From: Candidatus Scalindua japonica | Lineage (GTDB): Bacteria; Planctomycetota; Brocadiia; Brocadiales; Scalinduaceae | Assembly: GCF_002443295.1 (NCBI RefSeq) | Contig: NZ_BAOS01000001.1 | Span: forward strand, 186,001-250,000 | Length of the DNA: 64,000 nucleotides | Direction of reading: 5' to 3' | In this document: positions 26,162-34,926 of the stretch, piece after piece | Position numbering within the stretch: position 1 is the first letter of the stretch | Layout: every line of letters begins with the position of its first letter | Position numbers and translations under genes: made by a program | The notes under the pieces: model-generated | What the model saw: only the letters and a program-made list of their open reading frames with translations | Told to the model about the DNA's origin: nothing | The model's database searches: none

Positions 26162-26590
26162 ATGTCTTTGAAAAAACAATTTAATCAAATAGAAAAATTA
26201 AAAGCCTCTTTCGGCTTTACCCTGGTAGAAGTTATATTTTCCGTAGTCATTTTAGGGCTCATCTCCGCGGGGGTTGCCTACCCGTACATGATAGGTATGA
26301 AGTCCATCAACGCGAAGGAGGATCGTATGCTTCTCGACAGCGCGCTCCGCAGCCGGATGGAAATACTTATAAGTACCGACTTTGGCGCACTCAGCGATAG
26401 TTCTGAGGTAGTTAATATTAATGGACAGAATTATACTATTACCTGGACGGTGGTGAACATGGATATGGACGGGGACGCTGTACCGGAGACGAATGCAAAA
26501 CTGGTTGTTGTATCGGTAACGGAAGTGCCCGGACGTTCTCTGACAACCATCATCGTAGATAATGAAGGCAGAATAGGTAAGATATCATGA
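26162..26590 (+). CDS. Minor pseudopilin, GspI/PilV-like
   Basis: 142 residues. The prepilin signal FGFTLVEVIFSVVILGLISAG has Glu+5, preceded by a basic leader. The short body (EDRMLLDSALRSRMEILIS, then a small sheet domain) fits GspI or PilV, minor subunits that nucleate the pseudopilus tip with GspJ and GspK. GGAG lies about eight bases before the ATG. Its stop overlaps the start of the GspJ-like gene (ATGA), so the two are coupled. Its predecessor in the cluster is the GspH-like gene beyond the RAYT/BrnTA insertion. Confidence 0.82.
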   Translation: MSLKKQFNQIEKLKASFGFTLVEVIFSVVILGLISAGVAYPYMIGMKSINAKEDRMLLDSALRSRMEILISTDFGALSDSSEVVNINGQNYTITWTVVNMDMDGDAVPETNAKLVVVSVTEVPGRSLTTIIVDNEGRIGKIS

Positions 26591-27471
26591 GGGCCACTGA
26601 CGAAAAAGGTTTTACGCTTATTGAATTGGTCCTGGCTATCACCATTATGGGAATCATTGCCGGGACAACAGTAACCCTCCTTTCCGCAAACCTCAAGGCA
26701 CACAATATCGCTTCTGACAGGTCCGGCCTGCACCAGGAAGGCCTCCTGACCATGGAACGTATGACAAACGGACTCAGGAAAACAACGGTTGTCGCAGTCC
26801 CTAATGGTCACAGTTACACAAGAGACATCCTGGCCTTTTCCCGTCTGGTCAACAGCGACAATGACTTCTACTTCGGAGACCCACTATTTCCGCGTATTGA
26901 TGAAGACCTCAGTGACGATTATTCATGGTGCGGAAACGGCATCTTGGGTGTTGATGAAGACGATGATGGTCAGATTGATGAAGGTGATTGGAGAGATGAG
27001 GATGAAGATGGTTTATATAATGAAGATCCACTTGATGGATTGGACAACGATGGAGACGGTTCTATCGATGAGGGGACGATGCCTGATAGTAATAATGACG
27101 GTAAGAACGGTATTATTATGATCGATGATGACGGTGATGGAACGGTAGACGAGCAACAGGGTGATAATGTAAATGATGATGATGAAGACGGAGCTACTAA
27201 CGAGGAGGATATACTTTTCGTAGTGTACGTGTATAATTCTGCTACTAATACCCTGACTGAAATACATTCTGACCCTGATAGCGGCATAAACAGCCCTGCG
27301 CCTCAAATAGTCTTGTCGACACAGGTCACCAATTTCCAGGCCATATACAAATCACCGGGGTTAATTGAGATTATTCTCCAGCTCACCGGAGAAGATGGTA
27401 AGGTCATAGATTTTGATGAACATGTATATGTCAGAAACGTACTTCAGAAAAACGGTAAAAGGGTGAGATAA
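26587..27471 (+). CDS. Minor pseudopilin, GspJ-like, with inserted Asp-rich calcium-loop repeats
   Basis: 294 residues. The N terminus KGFTLIELVLAITIMGIIAG is a clear prepilin signal with Glu+5, and the following helix with RMTNGLRK fits GspJ/PilW-type proteins. Residues about 105-210 are an acidic insertion with repeated D-x-D-x-D-G loops (DEDDDGQIDEG, DEDEDG, LDNDGDGSIDEG, DDDGDGTVDEQ, DDDEDG), like thrombospondin type-3 or EF-hand calcium loops. The C terminus returns to a normal pseudopilin sheet. Calcium stabilises several known pseudopilins, but a tandem loop array inside one is not usual. It shares an ATGA overlap with the GspI-like gene. Confidence 0.85.
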   Translation: MRATDEKGFTLIELVLAITIMGIIAGTTVTLLSANLKAHNIASDRSGLHQEGLLTMERMTNGLRKTTVVAVPNGHSYTRDILAFSRLVNSDNDFYFGDPLFPRIDEDLSDDYSWCGNGILGVDEDDDGQIDEGDWRDEDEDGLYNEDPLDGLDNDGDGSIDEGTMPDSNNDGKNGIIMIDDDGDGTVDEQQGDNVNDDDEDGATNEEDILFVVYVYNSATNTLTEIHSDPDSGINSPAPQIVLSTQVTNFQAIYKSPGLIEIILQLTGEDGKVIDFDEHVYVRNVLQKNGKRVR

Positions 27472-27474
27472 CGG

Positions 27475-27625
27475 AACTAAATACGAAATCCGAAGCACGA
27501 AATGCGAAACAAATACGAATGAATAAAACCAAAAATACAAAACTTTAGATCGTTTAAAATTAAAATTCCTGATTTGTTTCGTATTTCGATATTCGATTTT
27601 CGGATTTATTTGTGCATTTAAATAA
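27475..27625. repeat. AT-rich imperfect inverted repeat
   Basis: Left arm AAATACGAAATCCGAAGCAC and right arm TTCGTATTTCGATATTCG...TTCGGATTTAT are roughly complementary around a 50-base centre. Part of the right arm (CTGATTTGTTT...) recurs in diverged form at about 34574-34610. It separates the GspJ-like gene from the giant pilin-like gene. It may be a MITE-like element or an extended hairpin terminator; no transposase is associated. Confidence 0.4.
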
Positions 27626-27711
27626 ATGATTCATAAACAAAAAAAAACCATATCTCCATTCGAACAAATAAACCCTGGGACTACCGTAGTGAATCAGGAA
27701 TAGGCTATGTC

Positions 27712-30700
27712 ATGATCCTGCTTGTCCTGGTTTTAATGAGTTCCCTGAGCCTGGCCTTTCTCGCTAAGGTAGGTACAGAAACATCTGCCACGATGAAACG
27801 CGGTGATGGCATGCAGGCGTCTTATCTGGCAGAGACTGCAGCCAACCATGCCATGTGGCGACTGTTGCATGAAACTACTCTTCCGCCAGTTGATATCAGG
27901 ATAACACAGATTAGCGATGACGCAGAGGAAGATTTTAGTGGAAATATGAGGACTGGGTCAGCCGCTAACACATTGAGCCTGGGTAGCGATAAATACGTCG
28001 GAGTACGTTTTCTCAATGTAAATATTCCTCCAGGTGCCATTATCTCCAATGCCTATGTAGAATTCAAGTCTAACGCATCTCCCTCAGAACCAGCAACGTA
28101 TCTGTTAATTAGAGGAGAAGCCAGTGACGATGCCGCTACATTTACATCCAACTTTCAGGATATTACAAACAGAACCGAAACGTCTGCCTCAGTACCCTGG
28201 ACCATTTCCCCACAGTGGACAAATAACAATCTCTACCAGTCACCTGATTTGAGCACTATCGTCCAGGAAATCGTTGCTCGTCCAGGCTGGTCAAGCGGAA
28301 ACGCTATGGTCATTCAATTTGAATCAACCGATTCTGGTGGTAATTCTAAAGCCTGTGCTTCTGATAATTACCCAACTGCAGAAACAGCCTTGCTTCATGT
28401 AGAATACAGTGCTGGAAGCATTAACCCCAATACCTACTATATGCATTCTCTGGGAAGTGGACGTTACGGTTATAAAATCCGAAAAAATACTGACACCACC
28501 TTTGCCACCATTGCCACCGTGGGCGCCTTTGGAGATAATGTCGTTAATCAGAGCTATGTACTTTATGTGAAGCCGCAAATTGCGATGCCGGATCCTCTCT
28601 GTGCAGGCCTTATTGGCTATTGGGAACTTAATGAGATCGATGGTATCACTGCAGCGGATTTCAGTGGAAACGGTAATGATGGTACGCTGACGAACATGGA
28701 CCAGTATACAGATTGGGTTGCCGGAAAAATTGCGGGTGCGCTCGACTTCGACGGTTCTAACGATTATATCAATGTGCCCCATAATGATAATCAATCTCTG
28801 ACCGGGGGGATGACCTTTGCTGCCTGGGGCAACACGCTTAATACAAGTGGAGGCTACAAGGCCATCCTTGCCAAGGACATCCCCGGCAATGGTCTTTCCA
28901 ACTACTGGTTCGGCATCGAGAATGATGAGCTGGTGTTTGGCTTCTTTGCCGCAGGAGCTTTTCAGGTAGTAAAATCAGCGAGTAGTAATCTTCAGACAGA
29001 CACCTGGTACCATCTGGCCGCCAGCTTTGATAATGGGACTGATGTTGTACGATTGTATGTTGATGGTGCGGAGGTGCATGTGGGTGCAATTACCTACGAG
29101 CCGACAACAGAAACAGCTGATCTGTGGATTGGACACTCAGTGGATGGCGAGTACTGGTCAGGAATGCTGGATGAGGTGCGAATTTACGACCGCGTGCTGG
29201 ACCCGACGGAAATCTCCCAACTCCACGCCATGACCGTGGGCGGATGCGGTACTCAGTCTATTATTTCTACCGATAGTGACGCGGGCCTGGGCGGGCTCAG
29301 CTTTACTGATATCGACCTCGTGAGGTATGACGAGGTGAACGACACGGCCAGTCTCTTTTTCAATGGCAGCTTGACAACCCTGATTGCAGATATCGATGCG
29401 GTACATGTGTTGGCGAACGGTCATATAGTGCTTTCGACTAATGGACCTGCAATCCTGGGCGGTCTGAGTTTCGACGACGGTGATTTGATTGACTATAACC
29501 CCGTAGCAGATACAGCCAGGCTGATCTTTGATGGTAGTATGCTGTTTGACGATCCGAGTGAGCAAATTAGCTCTGTCCATGTTCTGGATAACGAACACTT
29601 CGTCCTGTCTACAGTAAACAACGCGATTCTGGGAGGACTTAGTTTTGGAAAGGGAGACCTCGTAGAATATGACCCGTTGACCGACACGGCTAGTCTCTTT
29701 TTCGATGCCAGCTTGACGACCCTGACTGAAGTTATCGATGCGGTGCATGTGCTGGACAACGGTCATATAGTGCTCTCTACAAAAAACAGCGCGATCTTGG
29801 GTGGATTGAATTTCGACGATGGCGATTTGGTTGACTATGATCCTGGAGCGGATACAGCCACACTGATCTTCGATGGATCTGCACTGTTTAACTACCAGTG
29901 GGAAAAAATAATCTCGGTACATATTGGTGCCGGGAGTGGTAGTGTTGCTCCTGCAGGTAACCTGCTCTTTGTTGTGGCTGACGCTTTAAGTCTGAATCAG
30001 CAGGAAGTCGATAGAAAAACGTTGATAGAAAGCTGGGGTTATCAAATTTCACTCATTTCTGACGATGCTTTGCAGTCCGAGTTTGATACTGCAACAGCAA
30101 CCGCTGATGTTGCGTACATTTCTCAAACAATCGACGAAACGATGCTTGGGACGAAGCTGCGCAATACGACGATCGGTGTTGTTGTTGAAAAAATGATGTC
30201 CGACTTTGGTATCGCTGGAGGCTGGCTAAGTAAGAGCCGGGATGAGATAGACATAATAGACAATACACACTATATTACCTCCCCGTTCAGTACGGGTCTG
30301 CTTACCACCACAACCAGCTTCCAGGCTCTCACCTTGAGAGACGGCAGTCCAGCTCCAGACGTTACTGTATTATCTAAAACTTTTAATGTTGGTTCCACAT
30401 GGAAGCCTTCGTTGCAGGTAATTGAGACGGGAGGAGAACTTAATGGTGGAGACTTCGCCGCCGGCAGAAGGGTGCAGTTGCCCTGGGGAGGTGCGGGATT
30501 TGATATCAACGCACTCAACGCTGATGGTAAAACCATTATGCAGCGCGCAATCAAATGGGCCGTTAGAGAGTTAGAGTTACCCTTTCCGACTAACCTGCTC
30601 TTCGTCGTTGACAATTCACTCAGTCTGACGGGAAACGAATCAGCGCGAAAGACATTGATGGAGGGCTGGGGTGCAGTTGTTACGCCAATTTCTGACGATG

Positions 30701-31857
30701 CAGATACAGTTGATCTTACCGCTGGTATAGCGGTGAATGATGTGATGTATATTTCCCAGGAGATCACCTCTCTCGTAAATGGTCCCAGGTTCAGGGATGC
30801 GACTATCGGCATAGTCAACGAGGAATACCAGCTTAGTAACGATTTAGGGCTTACTTCTGGTGAGGGATCTGGGTTTTTCAGCAGTACGACCATCCAGGAC
30901 AACACCCATTATATTACGTCGGGATTTAGTTCAGGTGCACTGGCCTTGTTTGATCCGGCGTACGACATCTATACTGGCGGGGGTATGACGTTAGCTCTCG
31001 ATCTCCGCGTGCTGGGAGAATGCGGAACTATTAGTGCAGCGCTGGCAGCACTGGAAGCCGGAGACGACTTGTGGGATACAGGGACCGCAGCTGCCCGCCG
31101 TGTACAGGTACCCTGGGGTGACGACTTCTCCGCGCTCAATGCAGATGGTCAAACCATCATGAAGAGAGCTATCGAATGGGCTGCAGCTGGCAGTGGTAGT
31201 GGCGGAGGCGGAGGTGGAGGCGGTGGTGGCATCGTCTTCGAAGAGTTTACTGAAAAGAAACTCAGTACCGATGGGACCAGTATCATAATGGACAAACCGC
31301 CGGCAACTTCACAGAGTGATCTACTGATTGCCGCTGTCGCTACCTCTGGCAATAACGCCAGTTCACTCTCTGCACCGAGTGGCTGGACAACAATAAATAT
31401 TGGCCAAACATCGAGCAAAGTCACCTTAGGCGTATGGTGGAAACAGGCAGGTGCATCAGAAAGCGGTACGTACACCTTCACCTGGTCAAACAACAAAAAG
31501 GCATACGGGTGGATTATGCGATTGACCGGGCACGACACGAACAACCCGGTTGATACGTTCAGTTCTCACGGAGGGGGTAGCAACTCACCAACCAGCCCTT
31601 CCGTAACAACGAGCTTTGACAATTCGATGATTCTTCGACTGGGAGGGTTTGAAAATAATAAGATCACGGTAGATGATCCTGGCCTGCCGGGCCACACCGC
31701 AATCACCATGGATGAGAGCGGAGGCGGATCACCCGTCTCTGGAGGTGCTGGATACATACTCCAGCCAACCTCCGGCAACAGCGGAACATCAAATTTCACA
31801 CTTAATCAAATGAAAAAATACAGGACTGTTACGGTTGGAATAAGTCCGGCACCGTAG
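27712..31857 (+). CDS. Giant modular PilX/GspK-like membrane-anchored adhesin
   Basis: The open frame gives 1381 residues from ATG 27712; the true N terminus may be at ATG 27626, out of frame by one base across a nine-A run. Residues 1-21 are a pilin-type hydrophobic helix followed by MQASYLAETAANHAMWRLL, typical of PilX/GspK minor pilins. Then: a DNRLRE-like sheet domain (about 60-240), a LamG/concanavalin-type domain (about 298-505: GLIGYWELNE, GALDFDGSNDYI, WSGMLDEVRIYDR), four about 62-residue ILGGLSFDDGDLVDYDP repeats (about 520-745), two related domains starting NLLFVV (about 750-960 and 965-1165), a poly-glycine linker and a C-terminal sheet domain. Likely a fibre-tip or surface adhesin assembled by this machine. 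The stop abuts a REP unit. Confidence 0.82.
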   Translation: MILLVLVLMSSLSLAFLAKVGTETSATMKRGDGMQASYLAETAANHAMWRLLHETTLPPVDIRITQISDDAEEDFSGNMRTGSAANTLSLGSDKYVGVRFLNVNIPPGAIISNAYVEFKSNASPSEPATYLLIRGEASDDAATFTSNFQDITNRTETSASVPWTISPQWTNNNLYQSPDLSTIVQEIVARPGWSSGNAMVIQFESTDSGGNSKACASDNYPTAETALLHVEYSAGSINPNTYYMHSLGSGRYGYKIRKNTDTTFATIATVGAFGDNVVNQSYVLYVKPQIAMPDPLCAGLIGYWELNEIDGITAADFSGNGNDGTLTNMDQYTDWVAGKIAGALDFDGSNDYINVPHNDNQSLTGGMTFAAWGNTLNTSGGYKAILAKDIPGNGLSNYWFGIENDELVFGFFAAGAFQVVKSASSNLQTDTWYHLAASFDNGTDVVRLYVDGAEVHVGAITYEPTTETADLWIGHSVDGEYWSGMLDEVRIYDRVLDPTEISQLHAMTVGGCGTQSIISTDSDAGLGGLSFTDIDLVRYDEVNDTASLFFNGSLTTLIADIDAVHVLANGHIVLSTNGPAILGGLSFDDGDLIDYNPVADTARLIFDGSMLFDDPSEQISSVHVLDNEHFVLSTVNNAILGGLSFGKGDLVEYDPLTDTASLFFDASLTTLTEVIDAVHVLDNGHIVLSTKNSAILGGLNFDDGDLVDYDPGADTATLIFDGSALFNYQWEKIISVHIGAGSGSVAPAGNLLFVVADALSLNQQEVDRKTLIESWGYQISLISDDALQSEFDTATATADVAYISQTIDETMLGTKLRNTTIGVVVEKMMSDFGIAGGWLSKSRDEIDIIDNTHYITSPFSTGLLTTTTSFQALTLRDGSPAPDVTVLSKTFNVGSTWKPSLQVIETGGELNGGDFAAGRRVQLPWGGAGFDINALNADGKTIMQRAIKWAVRELELPFPTNLLFVVDNSLSLTGNESARKTLMEGWGAVVTPISDDADTVDLTAGIAVNDVMYISQEITSLVNGPRFRDATIGIVNEEYQLSNDLGLTSGEGSGFFSSTTIQDNTHYITSGFSSGALALFDPAYDIYTGGGMTLALDLRVLGECGTISAALAALEAGDDLWDTGTAAARRVQVPWGDDFSALNADGQTIMKRAIEWAAAGSGSGGGGGGGGGGIVFEEFTEKKLSTDGTSIIMDKPPATSQSDLLIAAVATSGNNASSLSAPSGWTTINIGQTSSKVTLGVWWKQAGASESGTYTFTWSNNKKAYGWIMRLTGHDTNNPVDTFSSHGGGSNSPTSPSVTTSFDNSMILRLGGFENNKITVDDPGLPGHTAITMDESGGGSPVSGGAGYILQPTSGNSGTSNFTLNQMKKYRTVTVGISPAP

Positions 31858-32012
31858 TTAACAACATTGGATATGGCAATGGTGTTATCTATGAAACAAA
31901 TATTTGATTATGCTGGCGTGTTTCTGGTGCGTAAAACGCACCCTACGATTTTTGTTTCCGGACGTAGAATGTTTCTGGTGGGCGGTAGGGTGCATTCCAT
32001 GCACCGTTAACA
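31857..32012 (+). repeat. REP-like repeat unit (family A) left of the IS
   Basis: Linker GTTAACAACATTGG begins on the last base of the preceding stop codon. It is followed by hairpin GGTGCGTAAAACGCACC (31926-31942) and GGTGCATTCCATGCACC (about 31988-32004). The unit is interrupted by the IS1634-like element whose inverted repeat starts at 32013. Confidence 0.9.
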
Positions 32013-34063
32013 ACTTTCGCTATTCGCGACTAAATTTAAGGAATTTTGGAAAATTTTTGAGTTTACCAAAACGTAAGTCCATGTAAATAAAGGATCCAGC
32101 TTTTCAAGAAGTCCCAAAATAGGCCAAAACCCGTTGTAGTGTAGACCTACCCCCTTTTTTTCTTAATTCCTTTCTGCAATAATACCCTCATCATGTTTCT
32201 AAGATGCAACGAACGATTTAAAAATGGTAAGAACCATAGGTACTGGAACATAGTCGAAAACAAGCGAACAAGCTCTGGTCGTATTGTCCAACGCCAAGTT
32301 CTCTACCTTGGCGAAATAAGTGATAACCAACAAGACACATGGCGTAAAGCAATAGAGGTATTTGAAGACGGGCAAGAACAACCCAGGCAAATGCATCTTT
32401 TCCCTCAAGACACACTCTCTCCTTCACACAACGAAACTCAGAATGCGATACATGTAAAATTAAATGAATTACAAATTAAAAACCCTCGTCAGTGGGGAGC
32501 GTGCTGGTTGTTTTGTGAGCTATGGGATCTCTTAAAACTAGATCAGTTCTGGTCAGGCAAACTATTACCTGGTAGAAAAGGAACACGCTGGCTAAATGTT
32601 TTTAAGACACTCACTGCCTATCGATTAATAGACCCCGGAAGTGAGTGGCGTTTACATAGATTGTGGTATGAACAAAGTGCCATGGCAGATCTATTAGGCG
32701 AAGACTATGGTTTAGTCCAAAAGGATAAATTGTATCGTTGTCTCGACAAACTCGTTGAGCATAAAGAAGATCTTTTCTCATTTCTCAGGCAGAGATGGCA
32801 TAACATGTTCAATGCCAGGTTTGACATTTTACTTTATGATCTGACCAGTACATATTTTGAATGTGACCCACCTGGTGCAGGACTACGGAAGTTTGGATAT
32901 AGTAGAGATAAGAGGTCAGACTGCGTACAGGTAGTGATAGCTCTTATTGTAACTCCAGAGGGCTTCCCTTTGGCGTATGAAGTGATGCCAGGCAATACGA
33001 AAGACTCCAACACGCTTGAAATGTTTTTGCAAAAGGTTGAAGGGCAATATGGGAAATCAAATCGTACGTGGTTGATGGATAGAGGGATTCCAACGGATGA
33101 AACAATAGAGAAGATGAAAGGTTCAGAGTATCCGATAAAATATCTCATAGGTACTCCCAAGGGTAGATTGACCAAGCTTGAAAAAAAGTTTTTAGACAAA
33201 CCGTGGGAAGAAGTCCGAGACAAAGTAAAAGTAAAGTTACTCAAGGATGATGGAGATCTGTATGTATTGGTGGAGAGTGCAGACCGTGTAAACAAAGAGA
33301 GGGCTATGCGTAGACGTAGGCTAAGGAAACTATTGGAGAGGTTAAAGCAGTTGCAGGATCAGAGCAACAGCAGAGACAAATTGCTATTAAAGATAGGGGC
33401 GGCCAAGAAAGAAGCGGGACGAGCATACTCGTTGGTAAAGATCAATTTGCCTGATGCAAAGGAAGTAGTTAACAAAGAGACATTTACCTTCAGCTTGGAC
33501 AAAGACAAGCTTCGCAAAGTGATGAGAAAGGAAGGAAAGTATTTGCTTTGATCTAATTTGACGGCTACAGATCCTGGGCTACTTTGGAAGCAGTATATGT
33601 TATTGGGAGAAGTAGAGCAGGCGTTTAAAGAGATGAAAGGTGACTTGTTAATACGTCCAATTCATCATCAGAAAGACACAAGAATAGAGGCACATATTTT
33701 TGTTGCGTTTCAGGCCTATTGTTTAAATGTTACGCTTAAGCAGAGGTTAAAGTGGTTAGCTCCAGGACTAACACCAAGGGCCGTAATAGAAAAGTTTAAG
33801 AAGATGCAAATGCTTGATGTACATTTTCCGACTACTGATGGAAAACAGCTCGTATTGACTCGATATACACAACCTGAAAAGGAACACAAAATGTTACTGA
33901 GTCAAATGAAATTTAATTTGCCCAAACAACCACCACCGAAAATTACATCTAATTTGGAGGCTATCGTGAAGTAGAGAGATTGCAATTTGTAGTGTAGACT
34001 TTTAGGGTGTTTTTGTTGATTTATAAGGACTTAGATCGTCAAAATACCTCGAATAGCGAAAGT
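32013..34063 (+). mobile_element. IS1634-like insertion sequence, about 2.05 kb
   Basis: The ends are the perfect 14-bp inverted repeats ACTTTCGCTATTCG (32013-32026) and CGAATAGCGAAAGT (34050-34063). The interior is one transposase frame broken by a single stop codon. Both flanks are REP-like arrays, so the element landed in repeat DNA. No target-site duplication is obvious, which may mean later deletion at one flank. Confidence 0.8.
32193..33974 (+). pseudogene. IS1634-like DDE transposase, interrupted by an in-frame TGA
   Basis: Two pieces in the same frame (32193-33551, 452 residues; 33552-33974) are separated only by a TGA at 33549-33551. The junction reads KYLL-stop-SNLTATDP, where an arginine would fit the family pattern, so a CGA-to-TGA change is the simplest explanation. 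DDE residues are visible: Asp in LLYDLTSTYFE, Asp in WLMDRGIP and Glu in EVEQAFKEMKGDL, the last lying in the second piece. With catalysis split, the gene is inactive unless the stop is read through. The N-terminal part (GKNHRYWNIVENKRT, RQVLYLGEI) is characteristic of IS1634/IS4-superfamily transposases. The second piece would have no proper start (TTG at 33558). Confidence 0.82.
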
Positions 34064-34565
34064 CGGGTTAGGTGCGTAAAACGCACCCTACGATTTGTGT
34101 TTCCGGACGTAGAATGTTTCTGGTGGGCGGTAGGGTGCATTCCATGCACCGTTAACAACGTTGGATACGGCAATGGTGTGATATATGAAACAAATACTTG
34201 ATTATGCTGGCGTGTTTTAGGTGCGTAAAACGCACCCTACGATTTTTGTTTCCGGACGTAGAATGTTTCTGGTGGGCGGTAGGGTGCATTCCATGCACCG
34301 TTAACCACATTGGATATGGCAATGGTGTTATCTGTTAAACAGGCACTTGATTATGCTGGCGTGTTTCTGGTGCGTAAAACGCACCCTACAAATTTCGTTT
34401 CCGGACGTAGGCCAGTAGGGTGCATTCCATGCACCGCTAACAACCTTGGATATGGAAATGGTGTGATATATGAAACAAATTCTTGATTACGCTGGCGTGT
34501 TTCTGGTGCGTAAAACGCACTCTACGAATTTCGTTTCCGAATGTAGAATATTTCTGGAGAGTATT
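34064..34565 (+). repeat. REP-like array (family A), four units at about 149-bp period
   Basis: Hairpin GGTGCGTAAAACGCACC starts at 34071, 34220, 34369 and, with one mismatch, 34505, giving spacings of 149, 149 and 136 bases. Three GGTGCATTCCATGCACC hairpins lie between them. The regular spacing and identical linkers indicate tandem amplification of a whole unit rather than independent insertions. It is the largest array in the window. Confidence 0.92.
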
Positions 34566-34926
34566 GAAAATTAGAATTTCTGATTTGTTTTGCATTTAAA
34601 TATTCAGCCAGAAGTTGACACCAGGACAGGATTGAAAAGTGTTTATTTATTAAACATCTTCATCTGTTTTTTCCGATAAAAACAGACAATATAACCCAAC
34701 TATGAAATCACATCATAGTGATAAATATAATAATGACTGCTGCGTCCTGCTCATCATATTAATATATTGTATAACTTAACATACAGCTGATTAAAGACTT
34801 AATGAACTCAGACATCTAACGAATTAAATAATGTATTGTAAAATGGTCTGACCTTGCATGTTTTTAAATCACGGCATAAGTTTTGCGATTAAACTTGTCG
34901 TTAAATAATTATTTTCAGAAAAACTC
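34566..34926. other. Non-coding gap upstream of pilM
   Basis: 361 AT-rich bases. The first 45 bases resemble the inverted-repeat element at 27540-27600. No ORF with coding character, hairpin terminator or clear promoter consensus was seen, though the promoter of the pilM-secretin block should be here. Confidence 0.4.

Noticed and set aside
29158-29922. 254-residue minus-strand ORF inside the giant pilin-like gene
   Set aside because: It is antisense to a repeated coding region; the composition follows the codon pattern of the plus strand and no domain is seen.
33549-33551. In-frame TGA as selenocysteine or programmed read-through
   Set aside because: No SECIS-like hairpin was recognised after it, and the position fits a simple CGA-to-TGA mutation in an Arg codon of an IS transposase.
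34064-34565. CRISPR-like array because of regular repeats
   Set aside because: Units are about 149 bases with conserved, not unique, linkers; the hairpins are REP-like and no cas gene is present.
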